Shown here piece by piece: positions 6,990 to 15,354 of a DNA stretch of 64,000 nt; the first letter of the stretch is position 1; the number at the start of each line of letters is the position of its first letter. Origin of the DNA: CAZHCA01 sp964530825 (GTDB taxonomy: Bacteria; Bacteroidota; Bacteroidia; Chitinophagales; Saprospiraceae); assembly GCA_964530825.1 (NCBI GenBank), contig CAZHCA010000003.1:124001-188000 (forward strand). Direction: 5' to 3'. The notes under the pieces were generated by a model. It was given only the letters and a program-made list of their open reading frames with translations, was not told the DNA's origin and did not search any database. A program made the position numbers and the translations under genes.

Positions 6990-9094
6990 TCTTTTTGTAG
7001 ATTGAAGGTATGCTGCCCGTACACATTAAAGGTACTTACCGCAAGGTCGATCACCTTGCCTTCGCCAAAATCGGCCTGGTTACGCGTATGTACGCCGGTC
7101 AGGCTGGTGTAAGTGCTCCACCATTCGGTAATGGGTACGGGTGCACTTACATTAATGCTGTAATTGTACTGATCGGCAAGGTTTAGATAGCTGATGAATG
7201 CCCCTGCCGTACCCGCGGTATCAGTTTGCTGGGTAATCAAATCGGTCGTATGACTGAAACCAATGGTGGTATTCAGCATTTGTTTAAAGGTGTGGGTGAG
7301 CTGTACATTATTTGAATATTCGGGCTGCAGGAACGGATTACCCCGCTCAAAGGTCAACTCGTCGAGTTGGTACTCGAACGGGTTCAGGTCCTGATAGTTA
7401 GGCCGGTTGATTCGCCTGCCGTACGTCAACTGAAACATGTGCGATTCGCTGTGGTTATAGGTAATACCCGCTGAAGGAAACCAATCCAGGTAGGAGCGAT
7501 CCACGGTCTCATTGTCTACTTCCTGTTCACTGGTCAGCTCGCCCAACGAGTTCGTTTGTTCCATGCGGAGCCCCGCCTGGAAGGCAAATTTGCCCAACTT
7601 TCGCTGGTAACTCAGGTAGGCGGCATTTACATTTTCGCGGTAATTAAAATCATTGCTGCGCTCGGGCACGAGGATTTGTTCGCCATTTTCTACCCGGTAA
7701 AAGCCGAAGTTGTTGCGCGTATTGACGTAGGAGAATTTCACTCCGGCGCCCAGTTTTCCCTTTAGGAAAGGGCGCTCGTGATCCCCTTTAAAGGTGTAAA
7801 TGTCGATGTCGGTCGGCTGGTCAAAAAAGGTTGTACGCTGAAAAAGAACCTCAGAGCCGGTCGGATCAAAATAAGTGTTGGGCTGGGTGCTTTCTGACTG
7901 CCCCCGGAAGCGACCATAATCAGCATCGAAGGCGTATCTCACTCCTTTGCTGGGTTCGAGTTGATAATTGAGGTTGTAATTGAAGTTGTTGGCTTCACGG
8001 TTACCCAAATTATTAGCCGCGAGGATACTATCCACCGGTCCGCCTATTTCCGAGATGGTTGTTCGGGCCCGTGTAGTATTGTCGTTAGTACTCAGGTTTG
8101 CGTCGACCAATACTCCCAGAGTGCTTTTTTCCGACAAAAAGAAATCGACCCCGGCTTTGAAGTTGTGCGACTCCCAAGAATTATGGTTGCGGGAGTCTTG
8201 GTCGAAGGCCAGTCCATTTTGCTGGCGAAAGATATCATTGTCGTTGTAGTTGCGCCCGTTATAGTAAGAATAGCGACCAAAGACATTGCGGCGCTTATCT
8301 CGATAATTACCGCTGATCCCGGCATTATAGCGAGGGAACTCCCCGACGGAATAGCCGGCGTTCACATTTCCATTAGCCCCCAGGTTCTTGTCTTTTTTCA
8401 AGCGGATATTGATGATGCCCGCATTACCCTCGGCATCGTACTTGGCAGAAGGAGAAGTGATGATTTCAATAGCCTCGATATCACTGGCCTGTAGGCTGCG
8501 CAAAAAGTTCGCCAGGTCGTCGCTACCTAGTTGAGAGCGCTTGCCGTCGATAAAAATCTCGACCCCCGAACGGCCGAGCAGCGAGATATTGTCATTGTTG
8601 TCAATGAGTACTCCGGGCGCTTTGCGCAGAAGTTCCATCGCATCGTTACCAGCAGCATTGATGCTGTTTTCCACATTAAAAACCATCTTATCGGGTTCGA
8701 TCTCGAGCACCGGCCGCCGGGCCGTCACCGTGACCTCCGACAGTTCTGTAGCCGCTTCTTTCATCCTCACGGTGGGTAATTTGAGCTGTTGCCCAGAAGC
8801 CAATCGGATGGCACCGGATCGGTAGGGTGGCAACCCGACATAAGTGACATCGAGAAAATAGGCTTCGGGCGCGATACCTACCAGAGCAAATTCCCCCGAT
8901 TCACTGGTGTATTCGACTTTAGCGATTGTTGAATCGGCAAGATTCTTCAGGATAACATTGGCGTAAGCTACAGGCTCACCTTCGGGGCCGACAACGTCGC
9001 CGGAAATAGAAGCATTCTGGGCATTTAGGTGGAATAAGGGCAATAGCAAAATAGCCCCGACCCATAGGTAGTGAGTGGGTGTCGTCATAATCAA
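6971..9094 (-). CDS. TonB-receptor-like outer membrane beta-barrel protein, C-terminally truncated
   Basis: A 707-residue protein with a signal peptide (ending NAQ, about residue 26), then a carboxypeptidase-like regulatory domain (ISGDVVGPEGEPVAYANVILK), a plug-like domain (residues about 120-235, with LRKAPGVLIDNNDNISLLGRSG) and a long beta-barrel of the OMP_b-brl_3 type. Proteins of this kind usually run near 800 residues and end in an aromatic beta-strand. Here the barrel stops at QKEWVLFR without its final strands. The stop falls within the start of the arginase gene. Substrate unknown. It may be non-functional; it starts at 9094, 181 bases from divergent msrB. Confidence 0.85.
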   Translation of the reverse strand: MIMTTPTHYLWVGAILLLPLFHLNAQNASISGDVVGPEGEPVAYANVILKNLADSTIAKVEYTSESGEFALVGIAPEAYFLDVTYVGLPPYRSGAIRLASGQQLKLPTVRMKEAATELSEVTVTARRPVLEIEPDKMVFNVENSINAAGNDAMELLRKAPGVLIDNNDNISLLGRSGVEIFIDGKRSQLGSDDLANFLRSLQASDIEAIEIITSPSAKYDAEGNAGIINIRLKKDKNLGANGNVNAGYSVGEFPRYNAGISGNYRDKRRNVFGRYSYYNGRNYNDNDIFRQQNGLAFDQDSRNHNSWESHNFKAGVDFFLSEKSTLGVLVDANLSTNDNTTRARTTISEIGGPVDSILAANNLGNREANNFNYNLNYQLEPSKGVRYAFDADYGRFRGQSESTQPNTYFDPTGSEVLFQRTTFFDQPTDIDIYTFKGDHERPFLKGKLGAGVKFSYVNTRNNFGFYRVENGEQILVPERSNDFNYRENVNAAYLSYQRKLGKFAFQAGLRMEQTNSLGELTSEQEVDNETVDRSYLDWFPSAGITYNHSESHMFQLTYGRRINRPNYQDLNPFEYQLDELTFERGNPFLQPEYSNNVQLTHTFKQMLNTTIGFSHTTDLITQQTDTAGTAGAFISYLNLADQYNYSINVSAPVPITEWWSTYTSLTGVHTRNQADFGEGKVIDLAVSTFNVYGQHTFNLQKEWVLFR

Positions 9095-9275
9095 CAGTCT
9101 TTTCTGATTTTAGTAAATCCAATTCAAAGTATTGGATCGCGGACCGGCCCAAGCATTTATTCGACGAACTCGGGTAGACTTCTGAATGATAGTCCTATTA
9201 GCGACCCTTTAGCACTGAATTTTGCGGCTAAGACGCAACAATGCGGGCCCTCGTTACATTATTTTGAAAAAAATT

Positions 9276-9734
9276 ATGCTCAATTGGACCGATGTGCTGC
9301 GTTTTGCCAACGAAGGCAACCCGCCACCCGACCGGCGGGTAGAAAAAACCGACGAAGAGTGGCAACAATTGCTCAGCCCGGAGCAATATCGCGTGACCCG
9401 GCTGAAGGGTACCGAGCGTCCCTTTACGGGCGAATACTGCGAGCTGTTTGAGCCCGGCCGCTATGCCTGCATCTGCTGCGGCACCGAACTTTTCGATGCT
9501 ACCGAAAAATTCAAATCGAGCTCGGGGTGGCCCAGCTTTACGCAGCCGATTAAAGAAAACGCCATAAAATACGAACTCGACACCTCGCACGGCATGCGCC
9601 GCATTGAGGTGTTGTGCAACACCTGCGATGCTCACCAGGGACACATCTTCCCCGACGGTCCGGCACCCAGCGGACTGCGCTATTGCATCAATTCGGTAGC
9701 GCTGCAGAAAGTGAAAGAGAAAAAAGAGGCTTAA
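9276..9734 (+). CDS. msrB: Peptide-methionine (R)-S-oxide reductase
   Basis: The 152-residue MsrB reduces methionine-R-sulfoxide in proteins. Zinc ligands C65, C68, C114 and C117 occur as two CXXC pairs (CICC, CNTC), GWPSF is at 84-88 and the catalytic cysteine is C137 in RYCINS. The ATG at 9276 (MLNWTDVLRF) is chosen because the in-frame ATG at 9222 adds 18 residues unlike the family. There is no signal peptide, so it acts in the cytoplasm. A strong terminator follows 27 bases after the stop. Confidence 0.95.
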   Translation: MLNWTDVLRFANEGNPPPDRRVEKTDEEWQQLLSPEQYRVTRLKGTERPFTGEYCELFEPGRYACICCGTELFDATEKFKSSSGWPSFTQPIKENAIKYELDTSHGMRRIEVLCNTCDAHQGHIFPDGPAPSGLRYCINSVALQKVKEKKEA

Positions 9735-9761
9735 CCCGCCGGTGAATCAAGGAAAACAAAG

Positions 9762-9792
9762 AGCGCCCTCCAATTTGGAGAGCGCTTTTTTT
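9762..9792 (+). terminator. Rho-independent terminator of msrB
   Basis: AGCGC-C-CTCC, loop AATTT, GGAG-A-GCGCT forms a nine-pair stem with one internal C/A mismatch, followed directly by seven T. Confidence 0.85.
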
Positions 9793-9793
9793 G

Positions 9794-9866
9794 TGGCCCC
9801 AGTAGGACTTGAACCTACGACCTCTTGATTATGAGTCAATTGCTCTGACCACTGAGCTATGGGGCC
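9794..9866 (-). tRNA. tRNA with CAU anticodon (elongator Met, or Ile2)
   Basis: On the reverse strand a 73-base cloverleaf folds with acceptor GGCCCCA/TGGGGCC, D-stem GCTC/GAGC, anticodon loop CTCATAA (anticodon CAU), T-stem GTAGG/CCTAC with TTCAAGT loop and discriminator A. G1:C72 pairs, so it is not the initiator tRNA, which has a mismatch there. CAU could instead be tRNA-Ile2 after lysidine modification; the sequence alone does not decide. The 3' CCA is not encoded. The position 27-43 pair is A/G, a minor oddity. Confidence 0.93.
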
Positions 9867-9886
9867 ATGCTGCTTTTTTCAGAGTG

Positions 9887-9917
9887 CAAATATACACCAA
9901 ACCCACGGGTAGCGCAA
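9887..9917 (-). promoter_or_regulatory. Full Bacteroidota promoter for the tRNA
   Basis: On the reverse strand a TTG (9917-9915) is followed after 20 bases by TATATTTG (9894-9887), an exact TAnnTTTG box at normal spacing. Transcription would start about 10 bases before the tRNA. Confidence 0.7.
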
Positions 9918-9980
9918 GGTGGTTCTGCTCACGTTCTGTTCACGCACGGGTTAGATTTTGTAAGCAAAAAACCATTAATT

Positions 9981-10769
9981 ATGAAAATCATTAATCACCT
10001 GTTTATGCTTATGCTGGCCCTGGCAATGGGTCAGGTCAACCCACTTTCCGCCCAAAAGCAGGAAGAACTTTCCGGTTCTTACAAGGCTATGTTTTTTTGC
10101 GTAAAAAAAGAGGGGATGTCCGATGCGGATTTCCGTGATTGGGTACTAAATAAACACGTTCCGATGGTGAAGCAATTCCCCAAGGTCCGGGGTTACGTGC
10201 AGAACTTCGTCCTGGAAAAACCCGAAGAAGTACCCTACGACTTGATCGTCGAATTATGGTTCGACAATGCCGAGGATATGGCCGCCGCCTACGAAACCGA
10301 AATCGGTAAGGCAGCCGTTGCTGACGTCGAGAATGGTCTGGCCGGATTTCCACCTTCCATTGCGGTACACGAAGTCCCGATAACGGATGCTCCCATGTAC
10401 AAAGGGGAAAAACAACCTGGATTCAAAGCCATCTGGCTGGCAGAAATCAAGCGCGGATGGGATTATCAGGAGTATATCGTTGCGCACCTGATGCACTACT
10501 CACCCGTAGCCAAACGGGTACCAGGTATGAAAGGGTACTTTATGAATTTCTTACGAAATCCGCAACAGGAGCAGCCCGTAGCCACTTTGGTGGCAGAAAC
10601 CTGGTTCGACAGCAAAGAAGGGGCGATGACTGGATTGAGTAATAAGAATATTGTCGCACAATTAAAGCCGAAGCGCGACAAACTACTCGCCACCGACCCC
10701 ATCATGATTGTCGTAGAAGAGCATGTGCTGCTTGCACCGCCTAATTACCGCTCAGAGAGCCTGAAGTAA
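9981..10769 (+). CDS. Exported protein with two EthD-like dimeric barrel domains
   Basis: The start at 9981 gives 262 residues with a clear signal peptide (MKIINHLFMLMLALAMGQ...LSAQ). The mature protein holds two similar alpha/beta repeats. The first (YKAMFFCVKKEGMSDADFRDWVLNKHVPMV) and the second (FKAIWLAEIKRGWDYQEYIVAHLMHYSPVA) both end in the P-x-V-RGY / P-G-M-KGY pattern typical of the EthD ferredoxin-like fold. EthD proteins are usually single, cytoplasmic, about 100 residues and associated with ether or polyketide metabolism. A tandem exported form is uncommon. No enzyme activity can be named. The gene converges on the SARP-type regulator with 6 bases between stops. Confidence 0.75.
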   Translation: MKIINHLFMLMLALAMGQVNPLSAQKQEELSGSYKAMFFCVKKEGMSDADFRDWVLNKHVPMVKQFPKVRGYVQNFVLEKPEEVPYDLIVELWFDNAEDMAAAYETEIGKAAVADVENGLAGFPPSIAVHEVPITDAPMYKGEKQPGFKAIWLAEIKRGWDYQEYIVAHLMHYSPVAKRVPGMKGYFMNFLRNPQQEQPVATLVAETWFDSKEGAMTGLSNKNIVAQLKPKRDKLLATDPIMIVVEEHVLLAPPNYRSESLK

Positions 10770-10775
10770 TTGCTT

Positions 10776-12911
10776 TTAAGTCCGAGGACCAAACACCGCG
10801 CCGAGGATAGTTTCAAATCGCGGATGGCCATGCAGGGGCTTAAATTCGGGTTGCACTTTCAGCCAAAGATAGTCGGTCATGCGGTCGGGCAGGTGCTTTT
10901 CCAAGAGTTCCAACGCCCGCTCCGTATGCCCGGCTACTTGTTGGTAAATGGCCATAAAATAGGGAAACCCTTTCTCGCCACCGGCCGAACGTTCTTCCAT
11001 TTCCAGGTATAACCGGTTAGCATTTTCCTGATCTCCGGCCGCCAGGTAGGCTTGCGCAAGGCGGCCTACCACAAAGTAAAGTCGTTGTCCGGTACGCTGC
11101 AAATGCTCCTCTCCGGCTTGGACTGCTTCTTGTGGCCGCCCTTGTAGGATGAGCACCCAGATGAGCATGGTTGCGGTACTGTGCTTTTCCGGCATTTGTA
11201 ATAAAATGGACCGACAGATGCGTTCGCAGTCTTCATATTTTCCCAACAGCAATGACACATCCGACAGCATAGATCGATTGAGCACATGATGTGGATTTTT
11301 TTCCATGCCCATCTGGGCCGCCTCATAAGCTTCTGCCAGTTTTCCTTGGGTGAACAGGCAGTGCACGAAGCCGGAATGACAGAAAGACGTCTCAGTAGGT
11401 TGGATGATGGCATGTCGAAAATAACGCTCGGCGACCGGCAGGTTCCACTCCCACATCTTTACCCAAGCCATACTCGCGCTCACATCAAAGCGAAGGGAAA
11501 TATCTTCTGACGCTTTTTCGATGGCCGCATAATACTCGTCGGCCACATCTTTGATTTTTTGATCTCCCCACCAGCTGGCCAGCGAGGCGATGGTACTCGC
11601 CAGCGCATAGTAGGCCCGATGATAATTCGGGGCAATAGCAATGGCTTGTTCGAAACAATGCCGGGCCGCCCAGGTCCCTTCCGGGTTGCCCCGGAAGAAA
11701 ATCGACCAACCCTGCAGATATAGCTGATAAGCCTTGGGAGCGGGAATAAATACTGGCGTAGGTTGTAACAGCAAAGCCAATTTTTCCTTTAACCCCTCCA
11801 TGGTCTTTTGTACCACTTTGCGCTGAATGTTGAAAAGCTCATATATGTGCCCTTCAAACGTCTCTGCCCAGAGCACCCGGTCGGGCTCGGGCTGCAGCAG
11901 TTGGAGTGCAATTTTCACCTGATCTCCTTGTACGCGCAAAGTGCCGTAAAGCAGGCGCCCTACTGCCAGGCGTTTTGCGATAGTTCTAGGAGCGAGCTGA
12001 TGCTCGGCGAAAGGTAACACAGAAAGGGAGGGGGTTACCTCAAGGCGATCGAAGACGCTAAGCTGAGCAATAAGATCCTCCAGCAGTCCTAGCGCAAAGG
12101 ATTTTTCCGAAACCGCCCCAATTTCCCGCAAGGGTAATACAGCCAGTCGAATGGGGCGTATGTCTGCTGTGCCGATAGCTGTGCCTTGGCCCTTCTCGGT
12201 AAGCCACTGATCGATTTGGCTAGGGGTCAGTTCGGTTTTTTGCAGCCACTCCCTGGCCTGAATATTTTTTCGCTGTTGCAGGCAGGCTTTGGCCAGAATC
12301 AAGTAGTCGCGTGCTTCCGGGCTTTCCCGTTGCGCTAAATATCGCAGGGCTAATTTTTCCACCAGATCCCAGTTTCCTTGCACCTGCTCTAAGTCGATGG
12401 CTTTGGACAGGGCCTGCAGGCTGTCGCGTTGTACGGCGCCCCGCAGTGCCGTAAGCCATTCTTCAAAAGGCTCGCAGTCGTACAGGACCAAGTTGGGTAA
12501 GACTTCGAACCGTTCTTCCGGAAGTTGCAGCAAGTCAAATGTCTCTGCGCGTTTAATGAGACCCAGGTCGCACCAAATCGATACTTGTGGAATCAACTCT
12601 ACCGTGCGGCGATCGCCTTCCAGAAGTGCATCGGAAGCGATTTTTTGCAATTTTTTTCGAAGCTGATAGATCGTCTGCCTCAGGTTTTCCAGCCCGGCCT
12701 TACGGTCATGTTCGGGCCAAAAAAAATCGGCTAGATACTCCCGCCGTTGCTGACGGCGCCCGAAGTAGACTTGTTCGATAACGAGAAAAAAAAGCAGGGC
12801 GCTTGCCTTGATGGTACGCAGAGGTAAAACAGCTTTTTCCGACCAACGTACGTTTTCGGTATTGAGGGTCTTTACTTCCAGTAATCCCGATGATTGCCCT
12901 CCCGTTTTCAT
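10776..12911 (-). CDS. SARP/BTAD-type transcription regulator with TolB-N and TPR domains
   Basis: A 711-residue soluble protein in three parts. Residues about 15-250 look like a SARP: a winged-helix DNA-binding segment with the recognition pattern LADFFWPEHDRKAGLENLRQ followed by a bacterial transcriptional activator (BTAD) helical domain. Residues about 255-390 (IRLAVLPLREIG...LLYGTLRVQGDQVKIALQLL) resemble the TolB N-terminal/FlgO-like domain found in adenylate-cyclase-like regulators. The remainder is a TPR array. No transmembrane helix or ATPase P-loop is seen. Such proteins act as transcription activators integrating a signal through TPRs. The target is unknown; its only close neighbour is the convergent EthD gene. 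Confidence 0.75.
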   Translation of the reverse strand: MKTGGQSSGLLEVKTLNTENVRWSEKAVLPLRTIKASALLFFLVIEQVYFGRRQQRREYLADFFWPEHDRKAGLENLRQTIYQLRKKLQKIASDALLEGDRRTVELIPQVSIWCDLGLIKRAETFDLLQLPEERFEVLPNLVLYDCEPFEEWLTALRGAVQRDSLQALSKAIDLEQVQGNWDLVEKLALRYLAQRESPEARDYLILAKACLQQRKNIQAREWLQKTELTPSQIDQWLTEKGQGTAIGTADIRPIRLAVLPLREIGAVSEKSFALGLLEDLIAQLSVFDRLEVTPSLSVLPFAEHQLAPRTIAKRLAVGRLLYGTLRVQGDQVKIALQLLQPEPDRVLWAETFEGHIYELFNIQRKVVQKTMEGLKEKLALLLQPTPVFIPAPKAYQLYLQGWSIFFRGNPEGTWAARHCFEQAIAIAPNYHRAYYALASTIASLASWWGDQKIKDVADEYYAAIEKASEDISLRFDVSASMAWVKMWEWNLPVAERYFRHAIIQPTETSFCHSGFVHCLFTQGKLAEAYEAAQMGMEKNPHHVLNRSMLSDVSLLLGKYEDCERICRSILLQMPEKHSTATMLIWVLILQGRPQEAVQAGEEHLQRTGQRLYFVVGRLAQAYLAAGDQENANRLYLEMEERSAGGEKGFPYFMAIYQQVAGHTERALELLEKHLPDRMTDYLWLKVQPEFKPLHGHPRFETILGAVFGPRT

Positions 12912-13089
12912 GAATACCTCAAAGCATTTAATTCGTAGTATGAAGCGACCGGGTTACTATCAGCGGTCATTCCGCGAAATAAATCGATTGGTTTTTCTCG
13001 TTTGAAAAAGAACGCAAAATCCAGTACCGGGTTCTAGCACAATAAACAAACTATTCGAATCGTCGTATTTTCGGTGTAAAACATCCGGC

Positions 13090-13734
13090 ATGTCTGCAAT
13101 AAAGAACATTATTTTCGACCTCGGAAACGTGATTATCGACCTGGATATTCCACGTACAGAACGCAAATTTAAAGAATTATTAGGCGAGCATTATGAGCAA
13201 GCTTACAGTAAATTAGATCAGGAAGGATTGTTTCTGGACTACGAAGTGGGTAACCTTACTGAAGAAGCTTTCGTAGACGCCATTCTGTCAGAAGCACCCA
13301 ATGGGACGACCTACCAAGCGGTAATCGATGCCTGGAACGGCATGTTACTGGGGATTCCCGCCAGTCGGCTCGACATGCTGGCACGCTTGAAGAAGGTTTT
13401 CCAGGTTTTTTTACTCAGCAACACCAATGCTACACATGTCGATTGGGTCGACTGGCATCTGCGTGAGCGCCATAACATGTCGATCTTTGACTTCGACGAC
13501 CGTTTTTTCCACAAGCCCTATTATTCTCACCTGATCAATCTGCGCAAGCCCGGGCGCGAAGTCTTTGATTTTGTACTTACCGATGCTGGCCTCGAGGCCG
13601 CCGAAACTCTTTTCATTGACGACAATGCCGACAATGTAGCCGGTGCTATGGGCGTGGGCATACAGGCCCGTCACCACCTGATCGGCGACGAGATAACGGA
13701 GCGCATTGACCAATGGCTGAACGCCGCGTCCTAG
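13090..13734 (+). CDS. HAD-superfamily phosphatase (HAD-IA, YihX-like)
   Basis: A 214-residue haloacid dehalogenase-fold hydrolase. Motif I is FDLGNV with nucleophile D10; the second aspartate is glycine, as in the YihX-type sugar-phosphatase group. Motif II is LLSNTN, motif III includes RKPG and motif IV is FIDDNADNV. An alpha-helical cap lies between motifs I and II. The family dephosphorylates small metabolites such as alpha-glucose-1-phosphate, but the substrate here is not determined. It is divergent from the SARP regulator and followed by a strong hairpin terminator. Confidence 0.9.
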   Translation: MSAIKNIIFDLGNVIIDLDIPRTERKFKELLGEHYEQAYSKLDQEGLFLDYEVGNLTEEAFVDAILSEAPNGTTYQAVIDAWNGMLLGIPASRLDMLARLKKVFQVFLLSNTNATHVDWVDWHLRERHNMSIFDFDDRFFHKPYYSHLINLRKPGREVFDFVLTDAGLEAAETLFIDDNADNVAGAMGVGIQARHHLIGDEITERIDQWLNAAS

Positions 13735-13738
13735 CTAG

Positions 13739-13774
13739 ACGCCATTGCCTCTCCTAGCAGGCTGGCAATGGCGT
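13739..13774. terminator. Strong hairpin between convergent HAD and MscS genes
   Basis: ACGCCATTGCC and GGCAATGGCGT form a perfect 11-pair stem around a 14-base loop, followed by ATTTGATT on the plus strand. The T tract is weak on both sides, so it could serve both genes. Confidence 0.7.
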
Positions 13775-13812
13775 ATTTGATTGGGTGAACCAGCAAGGAA
13801 CAGGCCATTGAA

Positions 13813-14628
13813 TTAATTCGCCTGATTGACGTGTACGTCCATTTGCGGGAAGGGAATATTGATACCTTCGCGATCGAAATTCTTTTTCACATTTTCTTGC
13901 ATGAAGAAAAAGATGCCCCAATAATCTGAAGTGTTGCACCAGCAGCGCACAGCAAAATTTACGGAGCTATCGGCCAGTTCTTTCACCACGATGGTGTGCC
14001 CGCGATCGTGCAGCACATTGGGTGCGTTGTTGAGCGTGTCTTCCAGTACCTGCTTTGCTTTATCGATATCGTCGCTATAGCCTATACCGAACGTCATGTC
14101 CACCTGGCGGAGGTCTGGAGCAGTAAAGTTTTCAATTGTTCCGCTCAGCACATTGCCATTGGGGATGATCACCTTACGATTGTCGAGGGTCGTCAGAATC
14201 GTATTGAAAATTTGCAACTCCCGTACCGTACCCGAATGACCGGCAGCGGTTATGAAATCACCTACCTCATAGGGTCGGAAAATCAGGATAAGCACACCCG
14301 AGGCGAAATGCGACAAGCTGCCCTGCAAGGCTAAACCGATGGCGAAAGCCAGGGCACCGAATACCGCGATGAATGAGGCCGTTTCAATCCCCAGCATACT
14401 CGCTACGGCCAGGATTAACAGTATTTTCAAACCCACACTTACAATCGAAAGTATGAAGGGCTCCAGGGTCTCGTCGTAGTCGGCCCGTTTAAAATAACCG
14501 CGTAGCCACTTAGCGATACGGCCGATAACCCAAAAACCAATGATGAGGGTTACAATACCGCCCACCATCCGGATACCGTAGGTGGTAACGAACTCCGTTA
14601 AGGTGTTCATGATTTGATCGATGTTCAT
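13813..14628 (-). CDS. mscS: Small mechanosensitive channel, MscS family
   Basis: The start at 14628 (MNIDQIMNTLTEF) gives 271 residues, the size of E. coli MscS. Two or three N-terminal membrane helices are followed by the glycine/alanine-rich pore helix (ALAFAIGLALQGSLSHFASGV), the FRPYEVGDFI beta-domain entry and a cytoplasmic vestibule domain. The channel opens on membrane tension to release solutes during hypo-osmotic shock. An in-frame ATG 30 codons upstream adds an unlikely extension. A near-consensus TACATTTT box lies about 30 bases upstream. The nearby BCCT transporter suggests a shared osmotic theme, though it is not in the same transcript. Confidence 0.92.
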   Translation of the reverse strand: MNIDQIMNTLTEFVTTYGIRMVGGIVTLIIGFWVIGRIAKWLRGYFKRADYDETLEPFILSIVSVGLKILLILAVASMLGIETASFIAVFGALAFAIGLALQGSLSHFASGVLILIFRPYEVGDFITAAGHSGTVRELQIFNTILTTLDNRKVIIPNGNVLSGTIENFTAPDLRQVDMTFGIGYSDDIDKAKQVLEDTLNNAPNVLHDRGHTIVVKELADSSVNFAVRCWCNTSDYWGIFFFMQENVKKNFDREGINIPFPQMDVHVNQAN

Positions 14629-14763
14629 ACGTAGAATTTTTTGGAATTTTGTAAAATGTAAAAGAATACTATTTGCTAATGGCGCCAATATCGTGCTTAT
14701 GGAATAAATACCCATCATTGCTGATGACTGATTTCATTCCCAAACCCTCTAAAGCTGGATCTT

Positions 14764-15237
14764 TTGTCGAGAAAATATATTAGCCGCAACAACGCACTGA
14801 AGAAATTGCAGAAGTACTGTGCCTACCAAGACCGCTGCCACCAGGAGGTACGACGGAAGTTGTTGGATATGGGCGTCTGGGGCAAAGACGCCGATGATAT
14901 TGTCGTCGCCCTGATCGAAGAACGCTTTTTGGATGAAGAACGCTTCGCCCGGTCTTACGCACGTGGTAAATTTCGCATGAAAAAGTGGGGCCGGCAACGT
15001 ATCCTATCGGAGTTGCGCAAGCGAGAAATTTCCGATTACTGCCAACGCAAAGCAATGGAGGAAATTGAACCTGACGATTACCAAGCTGCGCTCGAAGAAT
15101 TGTTTCGCCAGAAACTAGCTGAATTAAAGGGATTACCACCATTCATTTTGCGCAACCGAATCGCCCAATTCCTTATCCGGAGAGGATATGAAAGAGGGCT
15201 AGTCTGGGACCTCATCCAACAAAAAGCGCCCGTTTAG
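14764..15237 (+). CDS. recX: RecX-family regulator of RecA
   Basis: A 157-residue basic helical protein with the RecX pattern: AYQDRCHQEVRRKL, an ALIEERFLDEERFARSYARGKF core and a C-terminal IAQFLIRRGYERGLVWDLI repeat. RecX binds in the groove of RecA filaments and limits strand exchange. The start is TTG at 14764; no ATG occurs between it and an upstream in-frame stop. A short CCCG-TTTAG-CGGG hairpin followed by TATTTT overlaps its stop codon and may end transcription. It is divergent from mscS. Confidence 0.9.
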   Translation: MSRKYISRNNALKKLQKYCAYQDRCHQEVRRKLLDMGVWGKDADDIVVALIEERFLDEERFARSYARGKFRMKKWGRQRILSELRKREISDYCQRKAMEEIEPDDYQAALEELFRQKLAELKGLPPFILRNRIAQFLIRRGYERGLVWDLIQQKAPV

Positions 15238-15302
15238 CGGGTATTTTACGCTCAATCTACAAATTGGATAAACGGTTTCTATAGAAATGGATAAAGGCTC
15301 GC

Positions 15303-15310
15303 TATCTTTG
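15303..15310 (+). promoter_or_regulatory. Bacteroidota -7 box (TATCTTTG) for the BCCT/USP pair
   Basis: An exact TAnnTTTG match 44 bases before the transporter ATG. No clear TTG element lies at the expected spacing upstream. Confidence 0.6.
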
Positions 15311-15354
15311 TAAATCCCTCATGCTTAATTTCTATACGAAACGCGGTTGCACTA

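Noticed and set aside
7961..8494. A 177-codon plus-strand open frame inside the receptor gene
   Set aside because: Antisense to a clear plug/barrel coding region with no motif or promoter of its own.
10069..10110. Run of T/A in the EthD gene considered as a frameshift site
   Set aside because: The reading frame continues with good family-like sequence on both sides, so there is no sign of recoding.
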